From assembly GCA_031398055.1 (NCBI GenBank), contig JANNMS010000263.1, positions 1 to 64,000 on the forward strand: a stretch of DNA of 64,000 nucleotides. Direction: 5' to 3'. Source of the DNA: M3007 sp031398055. GTDB taxonomy: Bacteria > Bacteroidota > Bacteroidia > Chitinophagales > Saprospiraceae. The position numbers and the translations under genes are program-made. Positions 16,981 to 25,323 of the stretch are shown piece by piece. Numbering within the stretch: position 1 is the stretch's first letter; each line of letters opens with the position of its first letter. The notes beneath the pieces were generated by a model that was given only the letters and a program-made list of their open reading frames with translations, did no database searches and was not told the origin of the DNA.

Positions 16981-17895
16981 TCAAACGATGGGCGATAACT
17001 TTAACATTTTTGCGGCATTTTCCTTCAAAATCAAAGGTTTCACCTCGTCCTTAAAACCGGCCGTTTCAAAATCTTTCAGCCATCTTTCGGGCGTAATCAA
17101 TGGGAAATCGGTGCCGAAAAGCACCCGTTCTTTCAGTTGCGTGTTGGCATATTGCACCAATTGTGGCGGAAAATACTTCGGCGACCAGCCCGACAGATCA
17201 ATAAAAACGTTCGGTTTGTGCATCGCCACCGACAGCGCCTCGTCCTGCCACGGCCAACTCGGATGTGCTATAATAATAGGTAAGTCCGGAAAATCGATGG
17301 CCACATCGTCGAGGTGCATCGGGTTGGAATATTCGAGCCGCAATTTCCCGCCGCCCCGAACCCCACTCCCAAAACCAGAATGTCCCGAATGGAACAGCAT
17401 CGGCAAACCCGCCGCCGCAATTTCTTCATATAAATGGTAGGCCAACCGACGGTCGTTCGGGTAAAAACCTTGAACCGTCGGGTGAAATTTGAAGCCCCGC
17501 ACCCCAAAATCTTCAATCAATCGCCGAGCCTCGCGCGCGCCCATCCGGCCTTTGTGCGGGTCGATGCTGGCAAACGGAATCATGATATCCGCGTTTTTCG
17601 CCGCAGTTTCAGCGATTTCTTCATTTGGGATGCGCCGCCGGCCAAGTTCGAATTCGGCATCGATGCAAAACATGACGAACGCAATTTTCCGCTCGCGGTA
17701 ATAATCTGCCGTTTCCTGAATCGTCGGGCGGTGCGCAGATTTGAAATATTTGGCGAAGGCCACATCGAATTCCGGGCGGAAATCGTCGTGCGGTTGGCAG
17801 CACGAAACTTCGGCGTGGGTGTGGACATCGATGGCGAGGATGTCGCCGAGGTTTATTCCCATCTTTTTTAGGTCTAATAATTCATCATTCATCAT
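16981..17895 (-). CDS. amidohydrolase-family enzyme, likely CouO-type beta-ketoacyl-CoA hydrolase
   Basis: A 304-residue TIM-barrel metal hydrolase: metal-binding DVHTH (23-27), FKFHP, LFHSGHSG, IIAHPSWP and LFGTDFPL, the pattern of the ACMSD/amidohydrolase-2 family. Characterised members in Rhodococcus and Rhodopseudomonas coumarate operons hydrolyse the aryl beta-ketoacyl-CoA to an aromatic acid plus acetyl-CoA. That role is inferred from the neighbouring CoA ligase, hydratase, dehydrogenase and transporter. Its start shares a base with the stop of the SDR gene, so the two are coupled. A decarboxylase acting on a related acid is the main alternative. Confidence 0.82.
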   Translation of the reverse strand: MMNDELLDLKKMGINLGDILAIDVHTHAEVSCCQPHDDFRPEFDVAFAKYFKSAHRPTIQETADYYRERKIAFVMFCIDAEFELGRRRIPNEEIAETAAKNADIMIPFASIDPHKGRMGAREARRLIEDFGVRGFKFHPTVQGFYPNDRRLAYHLYEEIAAAGLPMLFHSGHSGFGSGVRGGGKLRLEYSNPMHLDDVAIDFPDLPIIIAHPSWPWQDEALSVAMHKPNVFIDLSGWSPKYFPPQLVQYANTQLKERVLFGTDFPLITPERWLKDFETAGFKDEVKPLILKENAAKMLKLSPIV

Positions 17896-18662
17896 TATTT
17901 CGCGGCCATCCGAATTGCGCCGTCCAGCCGAATCGTTTCGCCGTTCAACATTTGGTTTTCGATGATGTGCTTTGCGAGTGCCGCAAATTCGCTCGGCTGC
18001 CCGAGCCGCGCGGGAAAAGGCACTTGCAGGCCGAGCGAAATTTTGGCTTCGTCGGACAAATTTTTCATCATCGGCGTTTCAAAAATGCCGGGCGCGATGC
18101 ACATCACCCGGATCCCAAAACGCGCCAGTTCGCGGGCAATCGGCAAAATCATGGCCACAATCCCACCTTTCGAGGCCGAATATGCCGCCTGTCCGATTTG
18201 CCCTTCGAACGCCGCCGCCGATGCCGTTGCAATCAAAATGCCGCGTTCGCCGCTCGCGCCCGGCTCGTTTTTTTGCAAAATTTCGGCCACCAAACGGATG
18301 ACGTTGAAAGTCCCAATCAAATTTATTTGAACGGTTTTTGAAAAATTGGCCAAGGAATGTGGCCCGTTTTTTCCCAAAACCCGTTCGGCTGGACCGATGC
18401 CAGCGCAATTTATCGCACCGTGCAGGCCGCCAAATTTTCGGACCGCCACATCAATTGCCGCCCGGACGCTCGCCTCGTCGGTGATGTCGGTTTGGACAAA
18501 TTTTGCGCGGCTGCCGAGCGATTTTTCGGCAATTTTCCCGGCATCGGCGTTGATGTCGGCGAGCAGCGCGAAACCTTCATTTTTGACAATTATTTCGGCG
18601 GTCGCCAAACCCAAACCCGATGCGGCGCCGGCTACAAAAAAGACCTTGTTTTTGATTTCCAT
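17895..18662 (-). CDS. short-chain dehydrogenase, likely aryl beta-hydroxyacyl-CoA dehydrogenase
   Basis: A 255-residue classical SDR of the 3-hydroxyacyl-CoA dehydrogenase type 2 kind: NAD-binding GAASGLG, Asp in LLADINAD, NCAGIG, catalytic Ser (ATASAAAFEGQ) with YSASKGG. In this setting it should oxidise the beta-hydroxyacyl-CoA made by the adjacent crotonase. The ATG at 18662 is preferred; an upstream GTG at 18683 lies in an inverted repeat and would add seven repeat-derived residues. The gene is separated from the CoA ligase by that repeat. Confidence 0.88.
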   Translation of the reverse strand: MEIKNKVFFVAGAASGLGLATAEIIVKNEGFALLADINADAGKIAEKSLGSRAKFVQTDITDEASVRAAIDVAVRKFGGLHGAINCAGIGPAERVLGKNGPHSLANFSKTVQINLIGTFNVIRLVAEILQKNEPGASGERGILIATASAAAFEGQIGQAAYSASKGGIVAMILPIARELARFGIRVMCIAPGIFETPMMKNLSDEAKISLGLQVPFPARLGQPSEFAALAKHIIENQMLNGETIRLDGAIRMAAK

Positions 18663-18679
18663 TTTCTTGATTTTTTTTG

Positions 18680-18780
18680 ACACATAGGAACATAGGAGTT
18701 TTCACCTAGAGACACATAGGTTTTAGGTGTTTTTAAAAATCTATGTGTCTCTATGTGAAAACGCCTATGTTCCTATGTGT
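18680..18780. repeat. inverted repeat of CACATAGG/CCTATGTG words
   Basis: Left arm 18680-18719 and right arm 18741-18780 are near-perfect complements made of CACATAGGAACATAGG-like words. It fills the gap between two genes of one operon. The right arm encodes the last residues and stop codon of the upstream CoA ligase. Confidence 0.9.
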
Positions 18781-20618
18781 TTAATCTCCAAAACCTGCGG
18801 CAAAAGTGCTATTTCATAAATCATCGCCACCCACTCCGCCCGGTTCGCCAAAATCGCCCGCTGATTGATGGAGCCTTTGTCCGTGATTTCGCCGCGTTCC
18901 ATCGAAAGTTGAAAATCGGCAAAAACCGCCCGGCGAACCAGCGTCGAACTGCCCGTGTTTTTTTTCGAAAAACCGTCCAGCACGTTTTTCAAAGCAGCCA
19001 AAACTGCGGGCGAATTGACGATTTTTTTCAAATCAAACTCGTTTTCCAGCCCGGCCAATTTTTTGCAAAAATTCAACTCTGGAAAAACGATTGCCCCCAA
19101 AAATGCGCGGTCGTGTCCTGTTATCACTGCATCCTGAATCAAACCGTTGCCCGCTGCGATGAGTTTTGATTTTAAAATTCCGACGTTTACCCACGTTCCC
19201 GTGTCCAATTTAAAATCTTCGGCGATGCGCCCGTCGAAAACCATTCCTGCGTTCGGGTTTTCAAAATCAACAAATTTCAGGGCATCGCCCGTGCAGAAAA
19301 AACCTTCCTCGTCGAATGCTTTTTGGGTGGCTTCCGGGTTTTTCCAGTAGCCCGGCGTGATGTTTTCGCCGCGAAAACGGGCTTCCAATTTGCCACCGTC
19401 CGGCACCAATTTCACTTCCAAACCGGGCACTGGCACGCCAATCATCCCCGCAAAACTTCCAAAATGAACATTAAAAAGGCAGGACGGACTCGCCTCGGTC
19501 ATGCCCAAACCGGTGCCGATCAACAGCCGTTTGCCGGTCGTTTCGTGCGCCAATTTTTCCAAATCGTCCCAAACGTGCTGCGGCATGCCCGCCCCGGCGT
19601 AAAAAAACATTTTTAAATTACTGAAAAAATGCTTCCGCAAATCGTCGTCTTTTCTGAGTTGCGGAATCAAATCCTCAAAACCTTTTGGCACGTTGAAATA
19701 AACGGTCGGTGCGATTTCGCGGAGGTTTTCGAGCGTCGTTTCGATGCCTTTCGGGGTCGGGTTTCCGCCGTCGATGAACAACGAACCGCCGTTGAAAACC
19801 GTCAAACCGAAGTTGTGGTTGCCGCCAAAAGTATGGTTCCACGGCAGCCAATCGACCAGCGTCAGGCCGCCGTTTTTGAAAAAAGGAAAAGTTTGGGTGA
19901 TTTGCTGCCAGTTCGCCGTGATGTTTCCGTGCGTATTTATCACGCCTTTTGGCAGGCCGGTCGAACCGGAAGTGAACAGGATTTTGGCGACCGTCGTCGG
20001 TTGGATTTTTTGAAATGCCTTTTCGACGGCGCGGGTCGGTTTTGTTTTTAAAATTTCTTCAAATAAAATCTGCCCCGGCAGCGCATTTTCCACCGCAACC
20101 ACTTGAATCTCCCGCGCAACGGCTCGAATTGCGTTTTCAAATGCCTGGCCATTTTGGACAAAAATCAGCCCCGGCGAAAGCATTTCGATGACGTGCCGAA
20201 GTTTTTCAAAATCGGTTGACCGCAAAGAATACGCTGGGGCAATCGGCGAAAACGGCAAACCAACGTGCAAAGCGGCAAGCGAAATCAAACCGTGCTCGAC
20301 GCTGTTTTCGGACAAAATGACGAGGGGTTTTTCAGGCGAAACTTGACTTTCGAGCAAGAATTGGGCGAGGTTTTTTACTGCGTCAAAAGTTTCCGAGTAG
20401 GTCAAATTTTGCCAGAAGCCGTTTTTTTTCTGGCCGATAAAAACCCGGTCGGGCGTTTTTTTTGCAAAATGCACGAGCCGCGCCGTCATCCGGTGCGGGC
20501 GTTTTTTGAGTTCGACGGCAGATTTTAAAATGACAATCCCATCGTCGATGACCTTTTTTTCGAGGTCAATTTTGATGGTTGGGATTTTTAGAAAAGGTGT
20601 TTTTTTTAAATCCATCAT
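18765..20618 (-). CDS. fcs: feruloyl-CoA synthase
   Basis: Activates ferulate/p-coumarate with ATP and CoA. A 617-residue ANL-superfamily ligase: core motif FTSGSTGLPKG (215-225), GTGLGMTEASP, YWKNPEATQKAFDEEGFFCTGDAL, and near the end a Lys in ITDKGSINQRA. The segment GGSLFIDGGNPTPKGIETTLENLREIAPTVYFNVPKG closely resembles feruloyl-CoA synthases rather than general acyl-CoA ligases; I give its positions as about 283-320. It overlaps the crotonase gene by 4 bases. Its last residues (KHIGT) and stop are encoded by the inverted repeat at 18680-18780, so the natural C-terminus may have been replaced. Confidence 0.88.
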   Translation of the reverse strand: MMDLKKTPFLKIPTIKIDLEKKVIDDGIVILKSAVELKKRPHRMTARLVHFAKKTPDRVFIGQKKNGFWQNLTYSETFDAVKNLAQFLLESQVSPEKPLVILSENSVEHGLISLAALHVGLPFSPIAPAYSLRSTDFEKLRHVIEMLSPGLIFVQNGQAFENAIRAVAREIQVVAVENALPGQILFEEILKTKPTRAVEKAFQKIQPTTVAKILFTSGSTGLPKGVINTHGNITANWQQITQTFPFFKNGGLTLVDWLPWNHTFGGNHNFGLTVFNGGSLFIDGGNPTPKGIETTLENLREIAPTVYFNVPKGFEDLIPQLRKDDDLRKHFFSNLKMFFYAGAGMPQHVWDDLEKLAHETTGKRLLIGTGLGMTEASPSCLFNVHFGSFAGMIGVPVPGLEVKLVPDGGKLEARFRGENITPGYWKNPEATQKAFDEEGFFCTGDALKFVDFENPNAGMVFDGRIAEDFKLDTGTWVNVGILKSKLIAAGNGLIQDAVITGHDRAFLGAIVFPELNFCKKLAGLENEFDLKKIVNSPAVLAALKNVLDGFSKKNTGSSTLVRRAVFADFQLSMERGEITDKGSINQRAILANRAEWVAMIYEIALLPQVLEIKHIGT

Positions 20619-21391
20619 TCGCCTACTTTTTTAGATTTTCCTTCCAAAAAATCACGCAGCCGCTGTTTGGCCTCCGGCGCATTTTGGGCAATCGCGGCGG
20701 TGAGCGATTCGAGCATCAAACCAACATCTTGGCCTGCATCCACGATTTTTGGCAGGACGTGCATCAAGGCAAAATTGGTCATCCCGGCGTTTCCGCTGAT
20801 TTTTTTTGCCAGTTCCATTGCCTTTTCAAAACCCGCGCCGTCGGCTGTCAAATATTGGGAAAGGCCAATTTCAACGCCTTCCGCTGCCGAAAAAACGCGC
20901 CCGGTCAACATCATATCCGTCATCCGGGCCAATCCAATCAGTTTTGGGACGCGAACCGATGCCCCACCGCCCACAAAAATCCCGCGCTGACCTTCGGGCA
21001 AAGCATAAAAAGTAGAATTTTCAGCCACCCGAATGTGGCAGGCCGCCGCCAGTTCCAGCCCGCCGCCGACGCAGGCACCATGCAAAACTGCGACGACCGG
21101 CACGGCTCCAAATTGAATTTTTTCCAAACACCGGTGCCACATCCTTGAATGAAAAACGCCCGCGACGGCATCGCGTTCGGTGAGTTCCGAGAGGTCGAGG
21201 CCCGCGCTGAAATGTTTTCCTTCGCCAAAAATGATGGCGCATTTCACGCCGTCGGGGATGTTGGAAAACACGTTTTCGAGGGCCAAAATGGTCCCGTCGT
21301 TGATGGCGTTTCGTTTTTCGGGGCGGTCGAGCGAGACGACGAGGATGTTTTCGCGGATTTCCGTTTTGAGGGTTTTGGATAAATTTTCCAT
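20615..21391 (-). CDS. enoyl-CoA hydratase/isomerase (crotonase), hydroxycinnamoyl-CoA hydratase
   Basis: A 258-residue crotonase: oxyanion-hole segment GKHFSAGLDL, GACVGGGLELAAACHI, and a catalytic-type Glu in ALPEGQRGIFVGGGA. It should hydrate the CoA ester made by the ligase. If it were a hydratase/lyase (Ech/HCHL) it would release vanillin directly; the presence of a dehydrogenase and a hydrolase next door favours plain hydration followed by oxidation and hydrolysis. It sits 9 bases after the transporter gene and overlaps fcs by ATGA. Confidence 0.85.
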   Translation of the reverse strand: MENLSKTLKTEIRENILVVSLDRPEKRNAINDGTILALENVFSNIPDGVKCAIIFGEGKHFSAGLDLSELTERDAVAGVFHSRMWHRCLEKIQFGAVPVVAVLHGACVGGGLELAAACHIRVAENSTFYALPEGQRGIFVGGGASVRVPKLIGLARMTDMMLTGRVFSAAEGVEIGLSQYLTADGAGFEKAMELAKKISGNAGMTNFALMHVLPKIVDAGQDVGLMLESLTAAIAQNAPEAKQRLRDFLEGKSKKVGE

Positions 21392-21400
21392 AAAAAAGTT

Positions 21401-22726
21401 TCAGTTTTGGGATGCAAATTTCTGGTTTTCAATCACTGCCCGGTACGGTTTCAAAACCAAAAAACTAAACAAAGTAATCAACAATCCACCGACCAAAAAC
21501 AGCACGACCAACGAATATCGAATCGCGTTTTCATCTTTAAAAACAAAATCGGTGAGCAGCGCGACCGACGTGGGGCCAAAACCGAGGCCAATCAAGTTTA
21601 AAATAAAAAGCAAAATCGCGGATGCCAAGGCCCGAACTTGGTTCGGCATGATTTCCTGCACCGCCGCGACCGCCGCGCCAAAAGGCATCGCCAGCGCAAA
21701 ACCGGGGACAAAAACCGCCAGCAACGCCCATTCTGCTTTTGGCAAAAGTGGCAATCCGCAGGCCAAAACACAGAGGATTCCGGCCAGCAAACTGACCCGC
21801 AACCGCCCGTCGGTGATGCCTTTTTTGACCAATCTGTCGGCCAGCCAGCCGCCAAAAAGCACCCCCGAAATCGAGGCAACGACCAGCACCGAGCCGTAAA
21901 AAAAACCTGCCCGGGGCACTTCCCAACCATAAGTCCGGGCGACAAAAGTGGGGATCCATGCGTTGCAACCGTAATTTATCAAGGCTTGAAAAGCGGTGGC
22001 GAAGCAAATCAATAGGTAGGCTTTTCGGTGCTGGAAAATGATGCGGAAGGATTCGGCGAGCGACAATTTGGCGGTCGCGCCGTCCTTTTTCATCGTGTTG
22101 GTGCGGGCGGGTTCTTTGATTGTGAAAAGCAAAAGCGCGATGACCAGCCCCGGCAGACCGACGTAAAAAAATATCAACTGCCACGGAAAAATTTCTCCAA
22201 AAACAGGCACGCTGACCATGCCTTCCGTCGGCAATTTTGCCACGATGCCCGAACCGATCAGCATCGCCACGCCGCTGCCCAGAAAAATGCCGAGGGTAAA
22301 AATGGACATCGCGGTGGCCAATTTTTTCTTTGGAAAAAGGTCGGCAATCATCGAATAAGCCGACGGAGAAAGGGTGCTTTCTCCAACGCCGACACCCATT
22401 CTGGCCAGAAAAAACTGCCAATAATTGGCCACGCCCGCGCAAATTGTGGTCATCAAAGACCAAATCGAAATGCCAACGATGATGATGTTGCGCCTGTTTT
22501 TTCGGTCGGCCAAACGCCCGATGATGACCCCAAAAAGGGTGTAAAAAAGGGCAAAACTCAAACCCATCAGCAAGGACATTTCGGTATCGGAGAGGTGCAA
22601 ATCGCGTTTTATTGGCTTGACGAGCAGGCTCAAAATCTGCCGGTCGAGGAACGACGAGATGTTGGCCAGCGTCAAAAGGGCGACGATGTACCAGGAGTAG
22701 CGGGTTGATGATTCGTTTTGTGGCAT
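21401..22726 (-). CDS. MFS transporter, probable aromatic acid uptake
   Basis: A 441-residue, 12-helix major facilitator with DRQILSLLVKPIKRDL in the first loop, GRLADRKNRRN between helices 2 and 3, and GVGESTLSPSAYSMIADLFPKKK, typical of spinster-like/aromatic acid MFS proteins. It is a plausible importer for hydroxycinnamates, comparable in position with CouT of Rhodococcus, but substrate is inferred from context only. It is followed 9 bases later by the crotonase gene and preceded by the DUF3237 lipoprotein gene. Confidence 0.88.
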   Translation of the reverse strand: MPQNESSTRYSWYIVALLTLANISSFLDRQILSLLVKPIKRDLHLSDTEMSLLMGLSFALFYTLFGVIIGRLADRKNRRNIIIVGISIWSLMTTICAGVANYWQFFLARMGVGVGESTLSPSAYSMIADLFPKKKLATAMSIFTLGIFLGSGVAMLIGSGIVAKLPTEGMVSVPVFGEIFPWQLIFFYVGLPGLVIALLLFTIKEPARTNTMKKDGATAKLSLAESFRIIFQHRKAYLLICFATAFQALINYGCNAWIPTFVARTYGWEVPRAGFFYGSVLVVASISGVLFGGWLADRLVKKGITDGRLRVSLLAGILCVLACGLPLLPKAEWALLAVFVPGFALAMPFGAAVAAVQEIMPNQVRALASAILLFILNLIGLGFGPTSVALLTDFVFKDENAIRYSLVVLFLVGGLLITLFSFLVLKPYRAVIENQKFASQN

Positions 22727-22757
22727 TGGATAAATTTACTTTTTAACAAAATTTCAA

Positions 22758-23291
22758 TTATAAAACCTTAAAAAACCGCAGCAAAACATGGTCTTTCATC
22801 CGCGCTCCGGTACAAATGACAACCGTTTTCGTGAGCCACGAATATTTGCCATCGGCAACTTCAAAAGTGGCAGCCGTCCGCATGTAATATTCCGAGGGGT
22901 CAACCGCTTCGCCGCGTGCCAACCGCGCCAAAACTTCGGGCGGGGCATGGCGGATTCCCCGGTTTTGGATGTAAATCAGTGCGCCGTCGTCCGTTTTTAA
23001 AGTATATCTCGCTTCCAAATCGGCAGTGCCGTCGGCGCGGACGGTTTGCCAATCTGCACCGCCGGGCAGCACCGTCCCGTTCAAATTTGGCCCAGAAAAG
23101 GTGCCTCCTGTGATTGGGATGATTCGGCGTTTTCCGTAATTCGTTTGGCCGAGTTCCTGCGGCGGGTCGAGGGTGACTTTGGCTTCGAAAATGAATTCGA
23201 GGCTGGGCTGCGGCAGCGTGGTTTGGGTTTTGCAAGATTGAATATTTATAAATAAGAAACTGAGCAGGAGTATTTTGTTGAAATTTTTCAT
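22758..23291 (-). CDS. DUF3237 lipoprotein
   Basis: A 177-residue lipoprotein from ATG 23291 (lipobox NIQSC). The body matches DUF3237: LEFIFEAKVTLDPP, GKRRIIPITGGTFSGPNLNGTVLPGGADWQTVR, DLEARYTLKTDDGALIYIQNRGIRH, and YYMRTAATFEV. DUF3237 proteins often occur with aromatic-compound catabolic genes, but their role is unsettled. It is 31 bases before the MFS gene in transcription order, hence probably in the same operon. Lipid anchoring suggests it acts in the periplasm, unlike most cytoplasmic relatives. Confidence 0.85.
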   Translation of the reverse strand: MKNFNKILLLSFLFINIQSCKTQTTLPQPSLEFIFEAKVTLDPPQELGQTNYGKRRIIPITGGTFSGPNLNGTVLPGGADWQTVRADGTADLEARYTLKTDDGALIYIQNRGIRHAPPEVLARLARGEAVDPSEYYMRTAATFEVADGKYSWLTKTVVICTGARMKDHVLLRFFKVL

Positions 23292-23329
23292 TGAAACAAA
23301 CATTTTTTAAAAGTGGCAACCCAATATTT

Positions 23330-23797
23330 TCAACCAATGCAATGGCCAAAAATTGCGGCGGCAAAGTACACCAAGGAAAATTTTTGAGAAAAAGTAAATC
23401 CAGCAGGTGAATTTCCGGGGGTGCCGCCGAGACCGAGCGCGGTCCATGCCTGAAAATCCGTCCAATCTTCGGGCGAAAGTTGCGATTGGATGTCGGAAAT
23501 GGCGGTCTGTTTTTGGCTGCCGAGTTTTTCGATGCCGAGTTCGACGACGTCGCCGGGACGGAGAAAAACGGGCGGTTTTTGCCCCAAACCAACGCCCGAC
23601 GGCGTGCCCGTGCAAATCACGTCGCCGCGCAGCAAAGTCATGAAACGGCTGACGAAACTGACCAAAAATGGGATTTTAAAAACCATGTCGTTGGTGTTCG
23701 AATCTTGCATTTTTTTGCCGTTCACGGTGAGCCAAAGGTTCAAATTTTGGGCATCGCCGACCGCCGCCGGGGTGACAAGCCAAGGGCCGAGCGGGCA
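23330..23797 (-). pseudogene. truncated fumarylacetoacetate hydrolase (FAH) family gene
   Basis: From about 23797 to 23504 the minus strand encodes the C-terminal third of an FAH-family enzyme: CPLGPWLVTPAAVGDAQN, LWLTVNGKKMQDSNT, MVFKIPFLVSFVSRFM, GDVICTGTPSGVG and PGDVVELGIEKLG. The N-terminal two thirds, including the metal-binding ExE region, are missing; sequence before 23797 is unrelated. The frame also runs on past the usual end for about 57 residues. FAH enzymes hydrolyse or isomerise ring-cleavage products, which fits the catabolic cluster. The fragment is unlikely to be active. Confidence 0.8.
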
Positions 23798-23926
23798 TTG
23801 GGAACGGCCAACTTTTGTGCCAAAGCCATTTTGGCAAGAGCCGCCTGGGCATTTTTCGATGGCACGGGCGCAGGAAATCTTAGTAAATGTATATTTGTTT
23901 GATAAAAATTACGCAGCGGCCAATTG

Positions 23927-24919
23927 CTATCCTTCTATTTTATCTGCCCAAAAAATGTAGCGATGATCTAAATGTTCAAAAAAGGAGTTTGCATTTTTTG
24001 AAAAACCGACCAATTGAGCGAGGTGAGGCAGCATCATTTTGACGCGTAGCAAATGTGTATCTACGATTTGTGCGTCTGTGAATCTGTTAAAATCGGGATA
24101 TCCATTTTCAACATATCCAAACGAAAATCTATTGGTTTTGCCAAGCAATAAATTATTGCCACCGAACGTCCGATTTTCAAAAACGTTGAGCATTGCACCA
24201 CTGTCGTGGGTGTTTTTTTTCTGGCTGCGTGCCATGGTTTTCATGGTTTCTATGACGGATTGAATGGCTTCCACGAGTTGATGGATGACTGTCTTGTCAT
24301 TGATATTGGTAGTCTCCACGCAATTTTGAATCTGCGCCATGGTTTTGTCAAACATGGTGCATGACCAGATTTCGGTGCTCGGAATTTGTTCAAAACAATG
24401 CCTGATTTCGCGGGAAGCATCTAAAATTTCTTGAATGGCGGGTTGTGTTATCCAGTTTTCGTCAAAATTGGGTGGCATCAAATTATTATAGATTGAGAGT
24501 GCCCTAATCCAATAATACAATTTAAAAGCGGCCAACAAGCGGCTATGTTTTAACCAAAAAATGGGTGTGTCGTCGGTTTTGTGCCAAAGATGGCCATTGC
24601 CGAGTTCCAATAATTTGTGGAGGTCGTGGTGCAAGGATTGGACATATTCTTTGGGTGAATTTTCGAGGGAAGTGGGCGAATCGAACACGAATTGATGTTT
24701 GATTTCGGGCAGGATTTCGGCCAAAGGGAATTTGAATTCCTTAGAAAGTGCCAATCCCTCGTCAAAAGTTAGCGGCGTTTTGCCGCTGCGGCGGTCGTAG
24801 GCTGCCGTTCTGGAAAGTTGAAAAAAAGAGGAAAGTGCGTCCAATTCGGCTTTTTTACTTTTGAATTGGGCGCTGACGTGTTCAAAAAGTTTTTGTTGGA
24901 ATGGAAAATCTGTACCCAT
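23927..24919 (-). CDS. HTH-domain protein, possible regulator, 330 aa
   Basis: The N-terminal 60 residues (VSAQFKSKKAELDALSSFFQLSRTAAYDRRSGKTPLTFDEGLALSKEF) resemble a Cro/XRE-like helix-turn-helix with a recognition helix near AAYDRRSG. The remaining 260 residues are helical, with no recognisable ligand domain. Proteins of this build occur as uncharacterised regulators in Bacteroidota. It is the first gene on the minus strand before the truncated FAH and the catabolic cluster, so it may control them, but 130 bases and a degenerate gene intervene. Confidence 0.75.
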   Translation of the reverse strand: MGTDFPFQQKLFEHVSAQFKSKKAELDALSSFFQLSRTAAYDRRSGKTPLTFDEGLALSKEFKFPLAEILPEIKHQFVFDSPTSLENSPKEYVQSLHHDLHKLLELGNGHLWHKTDDTPIFWLKHSRLLAAFKLYYWIRALSIYNNLMPPNFDENWITQPAIQEILDASREIRHCFEQIPSTEIWSCTMFDKTMAQIQNCVETTNINDKTVIHQLVEAIQSVIETMKTMARSQKKNTHDSGAMLNVFENRTFGGNNLLLGKTNRFSFGYVENGYPDFNRFTDAQIVDTHLLRVKMMLPHLAQLVGFSKNANSFFEHLDHRYIFWADKIEG

Positions 24920-25323
24920 GGCAGGTTAGGTTTTGGGTTGCAAAGAGTTTTGTTGGAAATATCTCCCGCAAACACGGACGGGTAAAAATGTTGTCCGCGT
25001 TTGCTGAACAAAATTGAGGTTTTTATTTTTCTTGTCCAAAAATCACGGAAATAATTTTTTTTTGTCCAGAAATACAGACGGATTTTTTTTGTTGGACAAT
25101 TGAAAATGCGTTGACTTTTGCAGTACTTTTTAAGAAGGACAGAATTTAATTGCAATTAAATTTGAAAACATTTTTTCACGCATCACCAAAATCTCGTACT
25201 CAATGAAACAACAATTGATTAAAAAGTACATTTTTTTATATTCACCATCAACTAATTTTTTTCAAAAACCATAGAGTGGGCAATTGATACTTGAATCATT
25301 GCCCACTCATAAAAATATAGCAA
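24920..25323. other. gene-free divergent promoter region with hairpin
   Basis: About 400 AT-rich bases between divergent genes. The notable element is a hairpin at 25274-25308 (GAGTGGGCAATTGA against TCATTGCCCACTC) that ends 15 bases before the ATG of the plus-strand lipoprotein. Lacking a T-run on the plus strand, it looks more like a 5'UTR structure or a minus-strand terminator than a plus-strand terminator. Confidence 0.5.

Noticed and set aside
18680..18780. CACATAGG hairpin as an intrinsic terminator inside the catabolic operon
   Set aside because: There is no T-run after the stem on the minus strand, and the flanking genes clearly belong to one pathway.
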